From: Limnoglobus sp. | GTDB taxonomy: Bacteria > Planctomycetota > Planctomycetia > Gemmatales > Gemmataceae | Assembly (NCBI GenBank): GCA_025353985.1 | Contig: JANXNT010001315.1 | Span: forward strand, 1 to 5,927 | Length of the DNA: 5,927 nt | Direction: 5' to 3' | Shown here: positions 1-5,927 of the stretch, piece by piece | Numbering within the stretch: the stretch's first letter is position 1 | Layout of the letters: every line of letters starts with the position of its first letter | The notes under the pieces: model-generated | Told to the model about the DNA's origin: nothing | Seen by the model: only the letters and a program-made list of their open reading frames with translations | The model's database searches: none | Program-made: the position numbers and the translations under genes

Positions 1-3000
1 GGCGACTTGCGACCCGCGATTCGCGACCGCGTGTTCTTCGACCCGTACCCGATCGGGCGGAACGGCAAAGTCGCGTTCGTGTTCCCCGGCTCGGGAAATC
101 CGTTCGCCGGAATGGGCCGCGACTTCGGCACCGAGTGGCCCGGAATCTTGCGACGGCAGCAATCGGAGAATGCGCTACTGCGTTCGCAATACGCGCCGAA
201 TCGCTTCTGGGAAAGTGCGATTCCACCGGACACGACCGCACGCGAGTTCCTGTTCGGCCAAGTGACACTCGGCACCCTCACCACCGATTTGCTCGCGAGT
301 TTGGGCCTCAAAGCCGATGCGATGATCGGGCAGAGCCTCGGCGAATCGGCGGGGTTGTTCGGGATGCGACTCTGGACGAGTCGCGACGAAATGTATCGCC
401 GGATTCAAGAATCGTCGCTGTTCGGCACCGATCTCGGGCCGCCGTTTAACGCCGCACGCGCGCAGTTCGGTACGCCAGAAACGACGCCGCTCGACTGGGT
501 TACCGGCGTCGTGATGGTCGCGCCGGACGATGTGCGTTTGCACTTGCGGCCCGACTTGCACGCCTACTTGTTGATCGTGACTGCGCCGAACGAATGCGTC
601 ATCGGCGGGGTGAAAGCGGATGTGGAAACGCTCGTGGCCGCGCTCGGCCAGCGGTTCCTGTTGCTCGATGGCGTGACGCTCGCGCACTGCGAAGCGGGCC
701 GCCCCGTCGAGGCCGCGTACCGCGAACTCCACCGTTTGCCGGTGACGGCACCGAGCGGGTTGCGGGTGTATAGCGGGGCATGGGGCCGCGAGTACAAAGT
801 GACCGAAGCCGCCGCCGCCGACTCGATCACCGCCGGGTTGTTGCACACGATCGATTTCCCGGCCGTCGTCGAGAGCGCCTACCGCGATGGCATCCGTGCG
901 TTCGTCGAAGTTGGGCCGGGGAAGTCGTGTACGCGGACGATCCGTGCGATCCTCGGCGAACGCCCGCACGCTGCTCGCGCCGTCTGTTTCGCGGGGCAAA
1001 ATGCGGTAACGGGCGTGCTGAAATTGTTCGCAGAACTGATCGCCGAACGGGTGCCAATCAGCCTCGGCAAACTGTACGGAATGGACACGATGTGCGTCGG
1101 CCACACGCCGACAACCGCGAGCCGCCTGTCGCGGAACCTCATCGTCCGCACCGGTGCGCCGGTGCCCTATTGCGAACCGGAACCATCGGTGTTCGTGCCC
1201 GAAATCGTCGCCCCGGAAATCGTCGCCCCGGAAATCGTGGCCCCGCTGACGCAAACGCCCCCGCCGCCAATGTTGCCACCGGTCGTGGTGCCGTCGCGGA
1301 TCGATCTCGCCGCGTTCGTGACCGCCGCCGGTCGCACGTCGGCGATGGCTGCCGAGGCACACGCGAAGTATCTGCACGTCAGCGATGGCTTCACGCAAAC
1401 TGCCATCGCCACACTGCAATTGCAAACGCAAATACTCGAGCGAATGCAGCACCGCCAGCCGCGCGCCATTCGTGTGCGCAGCGAAGTGCCGCGTGCCTTG
1501 AGTTTCGACGATTGCACGACGTACGCCAACGGCAAAATCGCCGACGTACTCGGTGCGTCGTTCGCGGAAATTGACACATTCCCGACCCGCGTGCGCTTAC
1601 CCGCTGGCCCGCTGATGCTCGTCGATCGCGTGCTGAAAATCGAGGGGGAAGCGAAGTCGATGACATCGGGCCGCATCGTCACGGATCACGCCGTTCGTGC
1701 CGACCGGTGGTACCTCGATACCAACCGTTGCCCGACGAGCGTCACGGTCGAAAGCGGGCAGGCGGACTTGCTCCTATCGGGCTTCCTTGGCATTGATTTC
1801 CAGACGCGCGGCTTGGCCGTGTATCGCTTGCTCGATGCCGTGGTGACGTTCCATCGCGGGCTGCCGAAAGTCGGCGAGCGGATCGAGTACGACATCTTCA
1901 TCGACGAATTTTTCCACCAAGCCGGGGCGTGGCTGTTCCGCTTCCACTTCGAAGGAAGTATCGACGGCCAACCTCTCCTGAGTATGCAGAACGGCATCGC
2001 CGGGTTCTTCACGGCCGAGGCACTCGCGGCGGGCGTCGGCATCGTTCACACGAAACTCGACCAACAACCCGCGCCCGGCAAACGCCCACCCGACTGGACC
2101 CACTGGGTTTCGCTTCCGCCAATCGCGCTCGGCGAGGCGGAAGTCGAGGCACTGCGCCGCGGCAACATCGCCACCGCGTTCGGCCCGGACTTCGCCAAAT
2201 TGAACTTGCGTGCCCCGATGAAACTCCCCGGCGGCATGTTGCGGTTGGTCGATCGCGTGCCAGTCGTCGACCCGAACGGCGGTCGCTTCGGCCTCGGTTT
2301 CGTGCGCGCCGAGTACGACATTCGCCCGAAGGAGTGGTTCATCGAATGCCACTTCATCGACGACAAAGTGATGCCCGGCACGTTGATGTACGAATGCTGC
2401 TTGCACACACTGCGCGTGTTGCTCATGCGGATCGGCTGGATCGGCGAGGAAGGCGAAGTCGTCTGCCAGCCGGTGCCCGAAGTGAAGAGCCGCCTGAAGT
2501 GCCGCGGGCAAGTTCTCGCGAGTACGCACACCGTGACCTACGAAGTGAGCATCAAGGAACTCGGCTACGGGCCGGAACCGTTCGCCATCGGCGATGCCCT
2601 GATGTACGCCGACGGCAAACCGATCGTCGAGATCACGAACCTGTCGTTGAGGATGACGGGGCTGACGCGCGAACGCCTCGAAGCGATCTGGTCGCAAAAG
2701 CGGCCGTACCGCTACGACAAGGCGTCGATTATGGCGTACTCAAACGGCAACCCGTCCGAGGCGTTCGGCGAACCGTACCGCATCTTCGACCGCGAACGGA
2801 TGATCGCCCGCCTGCCCGGCCCGCCGTACCAGTTCATCGATGGCATTACCGAAGTCACCGGCGAGCCGTTCGTGCTGAAGGCGGGTGCGTCGTGCGTTGC
2901 CGAATATCGCGTGCCACCCGATGCGTGGTACTTCGAGGCGAACCGCTGCCCGCGAATGCCGTTCAGCATCTTGCTGGAAATCGCGTTGCAACCGTGCGGC

Positions 3001-3762
3001 TGGCTGGCCGCATACTGCGGCTCCGCACTCACTTCGCCGAGCGATATGTCGTTCCGCAACCTCGGTGGCAAAGCGGTGCAACTCGAAGCCGTCGGCCCGG
3101 ACGCGGGGCTACTGACGACGACCGTGACGATGTCCAAAGTGTCGTCGTCGGGCGGCATGATTATCCAGCACTACGACCTGTGCGTGCGGCAGGGCGAACG
3201 CAAGATTTACGAAGGCACGACGTACTTCGGTTTCTTCGGGAAAGCCGCACTCGTGAACCAAGTCGGGATGCCGAACGCGAAGCTACCGGTATTGCGGGAA
3301 GGTGCGATGGTAACGAAGTTGTCACACGATGCGCCGTTCCCCGGACCGATGCTGCGGATGGTCGACACGATCGACGGTTACGAGCCAGACGGCGGTGCGA
3401 AGCGGCTCGGGTTGATCCGCGGTCGCATCGCGGTCGATGCCTCGTTCTGGTTCTTCCAGGCGCACTTTTACCAAGATCCCGTCTGGCCCGGTTCGCTCGG
3501 TTTGGAGTCGTTCTTGCAGTTGTTCAAATTCGTGGCGTGGAAAAAGTGGGGCACCGCCCCGCAAAACGGCTGGCAGACCGTTGCCCGAAACCGTTCGCAC
3601 GAATGGACTTATCGCGGGCAAGTCGTCCCGACGGATCGCGAAGTGACGGTCTTGCTCGAAATTGTCGATGAAGATACTGTTGCGAAATCTCTGACCGCAA
3701 ACGGATTCTTGATCGTCGACGGGCGTATCATCTACCAGATGACCGGTTTCACACTAGAGTGA
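1..3762 (+). CDS. Polyunsaturated fatty acid (Pfa/omega-3 type) synthase subunit, AT-DH-DH, 5'-truncated by window edge
   Basis: This is the C-terminal part of an iterative multienzyme that makes polyunsaturated acyl chains in the cytoplasm. The frame is open from base 1, so the start lies upstream; a TTG at 7 is only the first possible start codon (numbering below counts it as residue 1). An acyltransferase domain spans about residues 20-330: FVFPGSGN at 24-31, nucleophile Ser110 in GQSLGE, likely His227, and FVEVGPGK near 299-306. A Pro-rich linker (about 390-430) and a helical stretch (about 436-485) follow. Four FabA-like hot-dog folds come next. Folds 2 and 4 carry His782/Glu796 (CHFIDDKVMPG) and His1153/Glu1167 (AHFYQDPVWPG), with the 14-residue spacing of FabA His70/Asp84. 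Folds 1 and 3 have Asn (573, 979) at the His position and are probably non-catalytic. This matches the double hot-dog DH1-DH2 of PfaC and the AT-DH-DH of myxobacterial Pfa3. No ACP, ketoreductase or C-terminal acyltransferase is seen. Ketosynthase and chain-length-factor domains are expected upstream (inference). The family call is firm; the exact subunit name is not. Confidence 0.9.
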   Translation, partial: GDLRPAIRDRVFFDPYPIGRNGKVAFVFPGSGNPFAGMGRDFGTEWPGILRRQQSENALLRSQYAPNRFWESAIPPDTTAREFLFGQVTLGTLTTDLLASLGLKADAMIGQSLGESAGLFGMRLWTSRDEMYRRIQESSLFGTDLGPPFNAARAQFGTPETTPLDWVTGVVMVAPDDVRLHLRPDLHAYLLIVTAPNECVIGGVKADVETLVAALGQRFLLLDGVTLAHCEAGRPVEAAYRELHRLPVTAPSGLRVYSGAWGREYKVTEAAAADSITAGLLHTIDFPAVVESAYRDGIRAFVEVGPGKSCTRTIRAILGERPHAARAVCFAGQNAVTGVLKLFAELIAERVPISLGKLYGMDTMCVGHTPTTASRLSRNLIVRTGAPVPYCEPEPSVFVPEIVAPEIVAPEIVAPLTQTPPPPMLPPVVVPSRIDLAAFVTAAGRTSAMAAEAHAKYLHVSDGFTQTAIATLQLQTQILERMQHRQPRAIRVRSEVPRALSFDDCTTYANGKIADVLGASFAEIDTFPTRVRLPAGPLMLVDRVLKIEGEAKSMTSGRIVTDHAVRADRWYLDTNRCPTSVTVESGQADLLLSGFLGIDFQTRGLAVYRLLDAVVTFHRGLPKVGERIEYDIFIDEFFHQAGAWLFRFHFEGSIDGQPLLSMQNGIAGFFTAEALAAGVGIVHTKLDQQPAPGKRPPDWTHWVSLPPIALGEAEVEALRRGNIATAFGPDFAKLNLRAPMKLPGGMLRLVDRVPVVDPNGGRFGLGFVRAEYDIRPKEWFIECHFIDDKVMPGTLMYECCLHTLRVLLMRIGWIGEEGEVVCQPVPEVKSRLKCRGQVLASTHTVTYEVSIKELGYGPEPFAIGDALMYADGKPIVEITNLSLRMTGLTRERLEAIWSQKRPYRYDKASIMAYSNGNPSEAFGEPYRIFDRERMIARLPGPPYQFIDGITEVTGEPFVLKAGASCVAEYRVPPDAWYFEANRCPRMPFSILLEIALQPCGWLAAYCGSALTSPSDMSFRNLGGKAVQLEAVGPDAGLLTTTVTMSKVSSSGGMIIQHYDLCVRQGERKIYEGTTYFGFFGKAALVNQVGMPNAKLPVLREGAMVTKLSHDAPFPGPMLRMVDTIDGYEPDGGAKRLGLIRGRIAVDASFWFFQAHFYQDPVWPGSLGLESFLQLFKFVAWKKWGTAPQNGWQTVARNRSHEWTYRGQVVPTDREVTVLLEIVDEDTVAKSLTANGFLIVDGRIIYQMTGFTLE
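1201..1245 (+). repeat. Three tandem 15-bp repeats encoding EIVAP in the AT-DH linker
   Basis: Three consecutive 15-base units (1201-1215, 1216-1230, 1231-1245) encode EIVAP three times (residues 399-413 of the synthase). The first two units are identical and the third differs by one synonymous base (GTC to GTG). A run of prolines follows (about residues 416-430). Unit length is a multiple of three, so copy-number change keeps the frame. The repeat lies in the flexible linker between the acyltransferase and the first hot-dog fold, where length variation should be tolerated. Confidence 0.9.
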
Positions 3763-3821
3763 CTGGGAGATTGTGGCCGTGCTGTGCCATCCTGTGCTAA
3801 GCCAACGACTCGAACGAAACT
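3763..3821 (+). other. Short spacer between synthase and oleA, no clear regulatory signal
   Basis: This 59-base gap lies between the TGA of the synthase and the ATG of oleA. I see no strong hairpin followed by T residues, no convincing -35/-10 pair, and no AGGAGG-like site in the 15 bases before the ATG. A purine run (GGGAGA) sits directly after the synthase stop, too far from the ATG to serve it. An in-frame TAA at 3798-3800 rules out longer oleA starts. The absence of a terminator is consistent with read-through transcription from the synthase gene. Confidence 0.5.
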
Positions 3822-4973
3822 ATGCGTTATTCCCGCGTTCACATCGAGTCGATCGGCTACGAGCTTCCGCCCGTCGTCATTTCCACCGCAGACCTCGAAG
3901 CGCGCCTCAAGCCGTTTTACGATGCGCATAAACTTCCCGTGGGGCAGCTCGAGCTGCTAACGGGGATCAGCGAGCGGCGCTGGTGGGAAAAGAAACACTC
4001 GCTATCGGAGAGCGCCTCTGCCGCCGCCCGCAAGGCGCTCGCGAAGGCGAACTTCTCCGCGAAAGATATCGACGTCCTCATCTATGCGGGCGTCTGTCGC
4101 GAAGGCTTTGAGCCAGCGACCGCTTGCGCCGTCGCCGCGAACCTCGGCATCAGCCCCGATGGCGCGGTGTTCGACATTAGCAATGCCTGCCTCGGCGTGT
4201 TGAACGGCGTCGTCGAAGTCGCGAACCGCATCGAACTCGGTCAAGCCGATGCGGGCCTCGTGGTTTCCTGCGAGACGGCCCGCGAGATTAACGAGAACGT
4301 CATCGAGCGGATGATCAACACGAAGTCGATCGATCTCTATCGGTCGTCGGTGGCGACGCTCACGGGTGGTTCGGGTGCCGTGGCCGTACTGGTCACGTCG
4401 GCAAATATCTCCGATACGAAACGACGCAAGCTCATCGGCGGCGTCACCAAGAACGCGCCGCAGCATCACGCACTCTGCCGTTGGGGCCTCGAGTCGATGT
4501 TCCCCGCCCCGATCGAACGGCTCCTCGATAACGATCTTTCCGATGCCGTGCGAAAGTACCTCGGTGCGAATGCCGGTGCGATCGTGCAAAAAGGCATCGA
4601 CATCGGGATGCGGCACGTGATGGTGCCATTCATGGAAACGCACGCGGGGGAAGTGCTGAAGTACGGCGTCGATCTCGGCTTCCGCACCTGGACTTCATTC
4701 CTGACGAAGCTCTCCTGGCCCGCCGCGTCGCTCGATAAAGTCATTTGCCATCAAGTGGGGGCCGGGCACCGCGATGCCGTCCTCGGCGCGTTCGGCATCC
4801 CGCTCGAAAAAGACTTTAGCACGTTCCCGTTTCTCGGTAACATCGGCACGGTGTCTCTGCCGCTCACCGCTGCCGTCGCCGAAGAACGCGAGTTCCTCCG
4901 ACCCGGCGACCGCGTCGGCTGGCTCGGCATCGGTAGCGGACTCAATTGCCTCATGCTCGGGCTGGAATGGTGA
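3822..4973 (+). CDS. oleA: OleA-like thiolase-fold enzyme (head-to-head acyl condensing enzyme)
   Basis: This is a FabH/KAS III-like protein of 383 residues that most resembles OleA, which condenses two long acyl thioesters by a non-decarboxylative Claisen reaction into a 2-alkyl-3-keto acid. The N-terminal half has the OleA-like stretch GQLELLTGISERRWW. The active Cys123 lies in SNACLGVLNG, His310 in CHQVGAGH and Asn340 in FLGNIGT. Glu97 (GFEPATA) is exactly 26 residues before the Cys, the same spacing as Glu117/Cys143 of Xanthomonas campestris OleA; this Glu is an OleA hallmark missing from ordinary FabH. His to Asn is 30 residues, as in FabH and OleA. Cys to His is 187 residues versus 142 in X. 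campestris OleA, so an extra segment of about 45 residues sits in between (roughly 226-280). The start is fixed by an in-frame TAA at 3798 with no other start codon between. It follows the Pfa-type synthase by 59 bases and overlaps oleB by 7, suggesting one operon. A generic KAS III label would be less exact. Confidence 0.87.
   Translation: MRYSRVHIESIGYELPPVVISTADLEARLKPFYDAHKLPVGQLELLTGISERRWWEKKHSLSESASAAARKALAKANFSAKDIDVLIYAGVCREGFEPATACAVAANLGISPDGAVFDISNACLGVLNGVVEVANRIELGQADAGLVVSCETAREINENVIERMINTKSIDLYRSSVATLTGGSGAVAVLVTSANISDTKRRKLIGGVTKNAPQHHALCRWGLESMFPAPIERLLDNDLSDAVRKYLGANAGAIVQKGIDIGMRHVMVPFMETHAGEVLKYGVDLGFRTWTSFLTKLSWPAASLDKVICHQVGAGHRDAVLGAFGIPLEKDFSTFPFLGNIGTVSLPLTAAVAEEREFLRPGDRVGWLGIGSGLNCLMLGLEW
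4967..4973 (+). promoter_or_regulatory. Overlapping oleA stop and oleB start (translational coupling site)
   Basis: The sequence ATGGTGA contains the oleB ATG (4967-4969), an alternative in-frame GTG (4970-4972) and the oleA TGA (4971-4973). A ribosome ending oleA is placed directly on the oleB start. No strong Shine-Dalgarno site is visible upstream, so re-initiation or coupling probably drives oleB translation (inference). Confidence 0.6.
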
Positions 4974-5854
4974 ACCCGGAACACTCCGAACTTTATCCGT
5001 TCCACGGTCGCACCTTCGACCGTTCCGGCATACGCCTCCGCTTCCTCGATGTAGGCCAAGGTTCGCCCGTCGTCATGCTCCACGGCAACCCGACCTGGAG
5101 CTTCTACTACCGCAACCTCGTCCTCGCACTCCGCGGCACGCACCGCTGCATCGTCCCCGACCACATCGGTTGCGGCCTATCGGATAAACCCCCGCTTTCG
5201 CAGTACGATTACTCGCTGAAGTCGCGAATCGACGACGTCGAAGCGCTGCTCGACTCACTGAATCTCACCGAGCCGATCACGCTGATCGTCCACGATTGGG
5301 GCGGCATGATCGGCATGGGTTACGCCACGCGGCACCCGGAACGCATCCGCCGCATCGTGGCGATCAACACCGGTTGCGGACCGTTGCCGAAGTCGAAACG
5401 CTTCCCGTGGTCACTCTGGCTCGGGCGCAACACGTGGCTCGGGGAATGGCTGATTTTGAAGCAAAACGCCTTTTGCAAACTCGCCGCGAAGTGGTGCGTC
5501 ACGCGCAAACCGCTGTCGCCCGAAGTGCGGGAAATGTACCTAAAACCGTACGACACGCCCGCAAACCGCATCGCGGTGCTGAAGTTCGTGCAAACGATCC
5601 CGCTACGCAAAACCGACCCCGGTTACGACATCGTCGCGGGCGTGGAAGCCGCGCTGCCGCAGTTCCACGCCACCCCCACGTTGCTACTCTGGGGCCTCCG
5701 CGACTTCGTCTTCGACCGCCACTTCCTCGCCGACTGGCAACGCCACTTCCCGCACGCCGAAACGCACACCTGGCCCGATTGCAGCCACTACCTCCTAGAA
5801 GACGCCACGCAGGAAGCGATCGCCAAGATCGAAGCATTCCTGAGCAAGACGTGA
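4967..5854 (+). CDS. oleB: OleB-like alpha/beta hydrolase (beta-lactone decarboxylase)
   Basis: This is a 295-residue alpha/beta-hydrolase of the haloalkane-dehalogenase-like group. In Ole pathways OleB converts the beta-lactone made by OleC to a cis-olefin plus CO2. HGNPTWSFYYRNL (39-51) supplies the oxyanion-side Asn41 and Trp44. The nucleophile is Asp110 in VHDWGGMIG, followed by Trp111. The acid is Asp246 in WGLRDFVFD and the base His274 in CSHYLLED. Asp110 to Asp246 is 136 residues, the same as Asp124 to Asp260 in DhlA. The cap (about 138-215) has NTGCGPLPKSKRFPWSLWL, in the style of OleB proteins. There is no signal peptide or membrane segment. ATG 4967 is chosen; it overlaps the oleA stop by 7 bases. 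A TTG at 4946 would add seven residues and a GTG at 4970 would remove one. Sequence alone cannot exclude a true haloalkane dehalogenase, but the position right behind oleA makes OleB much more likely. Confidence 0.87.
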   Translation: MVNPEHSELYPFHGRTFDRSGIRLRFLDVGQGSPVVMLHGNPTWSFYYRNLVLALRGTHRCIVPDHIGCGLSDKPPLSQYDYSLKSRIDDVEALLDSLNLTEPITLIVHDWGGMIGMGYATRHPERIRRIVAINTGCGPLPKSKRFPWSLWLGRNTWLGEWLILKQNAFCKLAAKWCVTRKPLSPEVREMYLKPYDTPANRIAVLKFVQTIPLRKTDPGYDIVAGVEAALPQFHATPTLLLWGLRDFVFDRHFLADWQRHFPHAETHTWPDCSHYLLEDATQEAIAKIEAFLSKT

Positions 5855-5927
5855 AATTGTGGTTGACGGTGATTGCGGGTCGTTCGCCCGAAATGCACGT
5901 TCTGCGTCTCGCCACGACTCCCTCGCT
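5851..5927 (+). CDS. Possible start of a further downstream gene, cut by window edge
   Basis: A GTG at 5851 overlaps the oleB TGA as GTGA, and its frame stays open through the last base (25 full codons, beginning MKLWLTVIAGRSPEMHVLRL). The 4-base overlap repeats the tight packing seen between oleA and oleB. The fragment is too short to name. It does not recognisably resemble the start of OleC or OleD; the beta-strand-like opening could suit several folds. The frame starting one base after the TGA's first base (5853) is also open to the edge, so an open frame here is weak evidence in GC-rich DNA. It may equally be intergenic. Confidence 0.3.
   Translation, partial: MKLWLTVIAGRSPEMHVLRLATTPS

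Noticed and set aside
1201..1245. CRISPR-like or mobile repeat
   Set aside because: The units are directly adjacent with no spacers, only 15 bases long, and lie in frame within a coding region; they are a protein linker repeat.
175..1452. A 425-codon open frame on the - strand opposite the acyltransferase region
   Set aside because: The product is Arg/His-rich with no motif, and the + strand in the same place encodes a clear acyltransferase with GQSLGE and FVEVGPGK.
1774..2697. A 307-codon open frame on the - strand opposite the dehydratase region
   Set aside because: Composition is that of an antisense shadow; no domain or plausible start context is seen and the + strand is well explained.
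1929..3671. A 580-codon open frame on the + strand in another frame inside the synthase gene
   Set aside because: Its translation is dominated by Arg, His and Asp with no recognisable domain, as expected for an out-of-frame reading of GC-rich coding DNA. The overlapping synthase frame has clear hot-dog motifs throughout.
3763..3821. Possible hairpin or small RNA in the synthase-oleA spacer (TGGC ... GCCA ends and repeated CTGTGC)
   Set aside because: Pairing is only about four bases across a long loop and there is no T run, so it is not a convincing terminator or structured RNA.
4967..5854. Reading the third gene as a haloalkane dehalogenase
   Set aside because: The Asp-Asp-His triad with Asn and Trp fits both dehalogenases and OleB, but the location overlapping oleA and the cap-region sequence fit OleB better. 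The dehalogenase option is kept only as an alternative.

Overview
The window reads as three co-directional genes on the + strand of a GC-rich bacterium: the 3' part of a very large polyunsaturated fatty acid (Pfa/omega-3 type) synthase subunit, then an OleA-like head-to-head acyl condensing enzyme, then an OleB-like alpha/beta hydrolase (beta-lactone decarboxylase). A few bases of a possible fourth coding frame lie at the right edge. The GC-rich third positions, weak or absent Shine-Dalgarno sites and the combination of Pfa-type synthase with ole genes would suit a planctomycete (Gemmata-like). Myxobacteria and gammaproteobacteria also carry Pfa and Ole systems, so this assignment is an inference and not proven here.

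Layout. Positions 1-3762 hold the multidomain synthase, open at the left edge. Its order is acyltransferase, a Pro-rich linker with a three-copy 15-bp repeat, then four FabA-like hot-dog folds arranged as two dehydratase units. A 59-bp spacer (3763-3821) shows no clear promoter, terminator or ribosome binding site. The OleA-like gene (3822-4973) has a Cys-His-Asn triad plus the OleA-specific Glu. The OleB-like gene (4967-5854) overlaps it by 7 bases and has the Asp-Asp-His triad of the haloalkane-dehalogenase-like fold. From 5851 a GTG-initiated frame overlaps the oleB stop by 4 bases and stays open to the end of the window. It is too short to identify.

How they may work together. In known Ole pathways OleA joins two fatty acyl thioesters into a beta-keto acid, OleD reduces it, OleC closes a beta-lactone and OleB removes CO2 to give a long cis-olefin. 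In Shewanella-type bacteria the substrates are polyunsaturated chains made by a Pfa-like route and the product is a C31 polyene. Here the last dehydratase-bearing synthase subunit sits immediately upstream of oleA and oleB, and the synthase lacks the C-terminal acylglycerolphosphate acyltransferase found in some myxobacterial Pfa3 proteins. The simplest reading is a dedicated polyene-hydrocarbon (or polyene-ketone) locus in which the synthase feeds OleA. OleC and OleD are not in the window.
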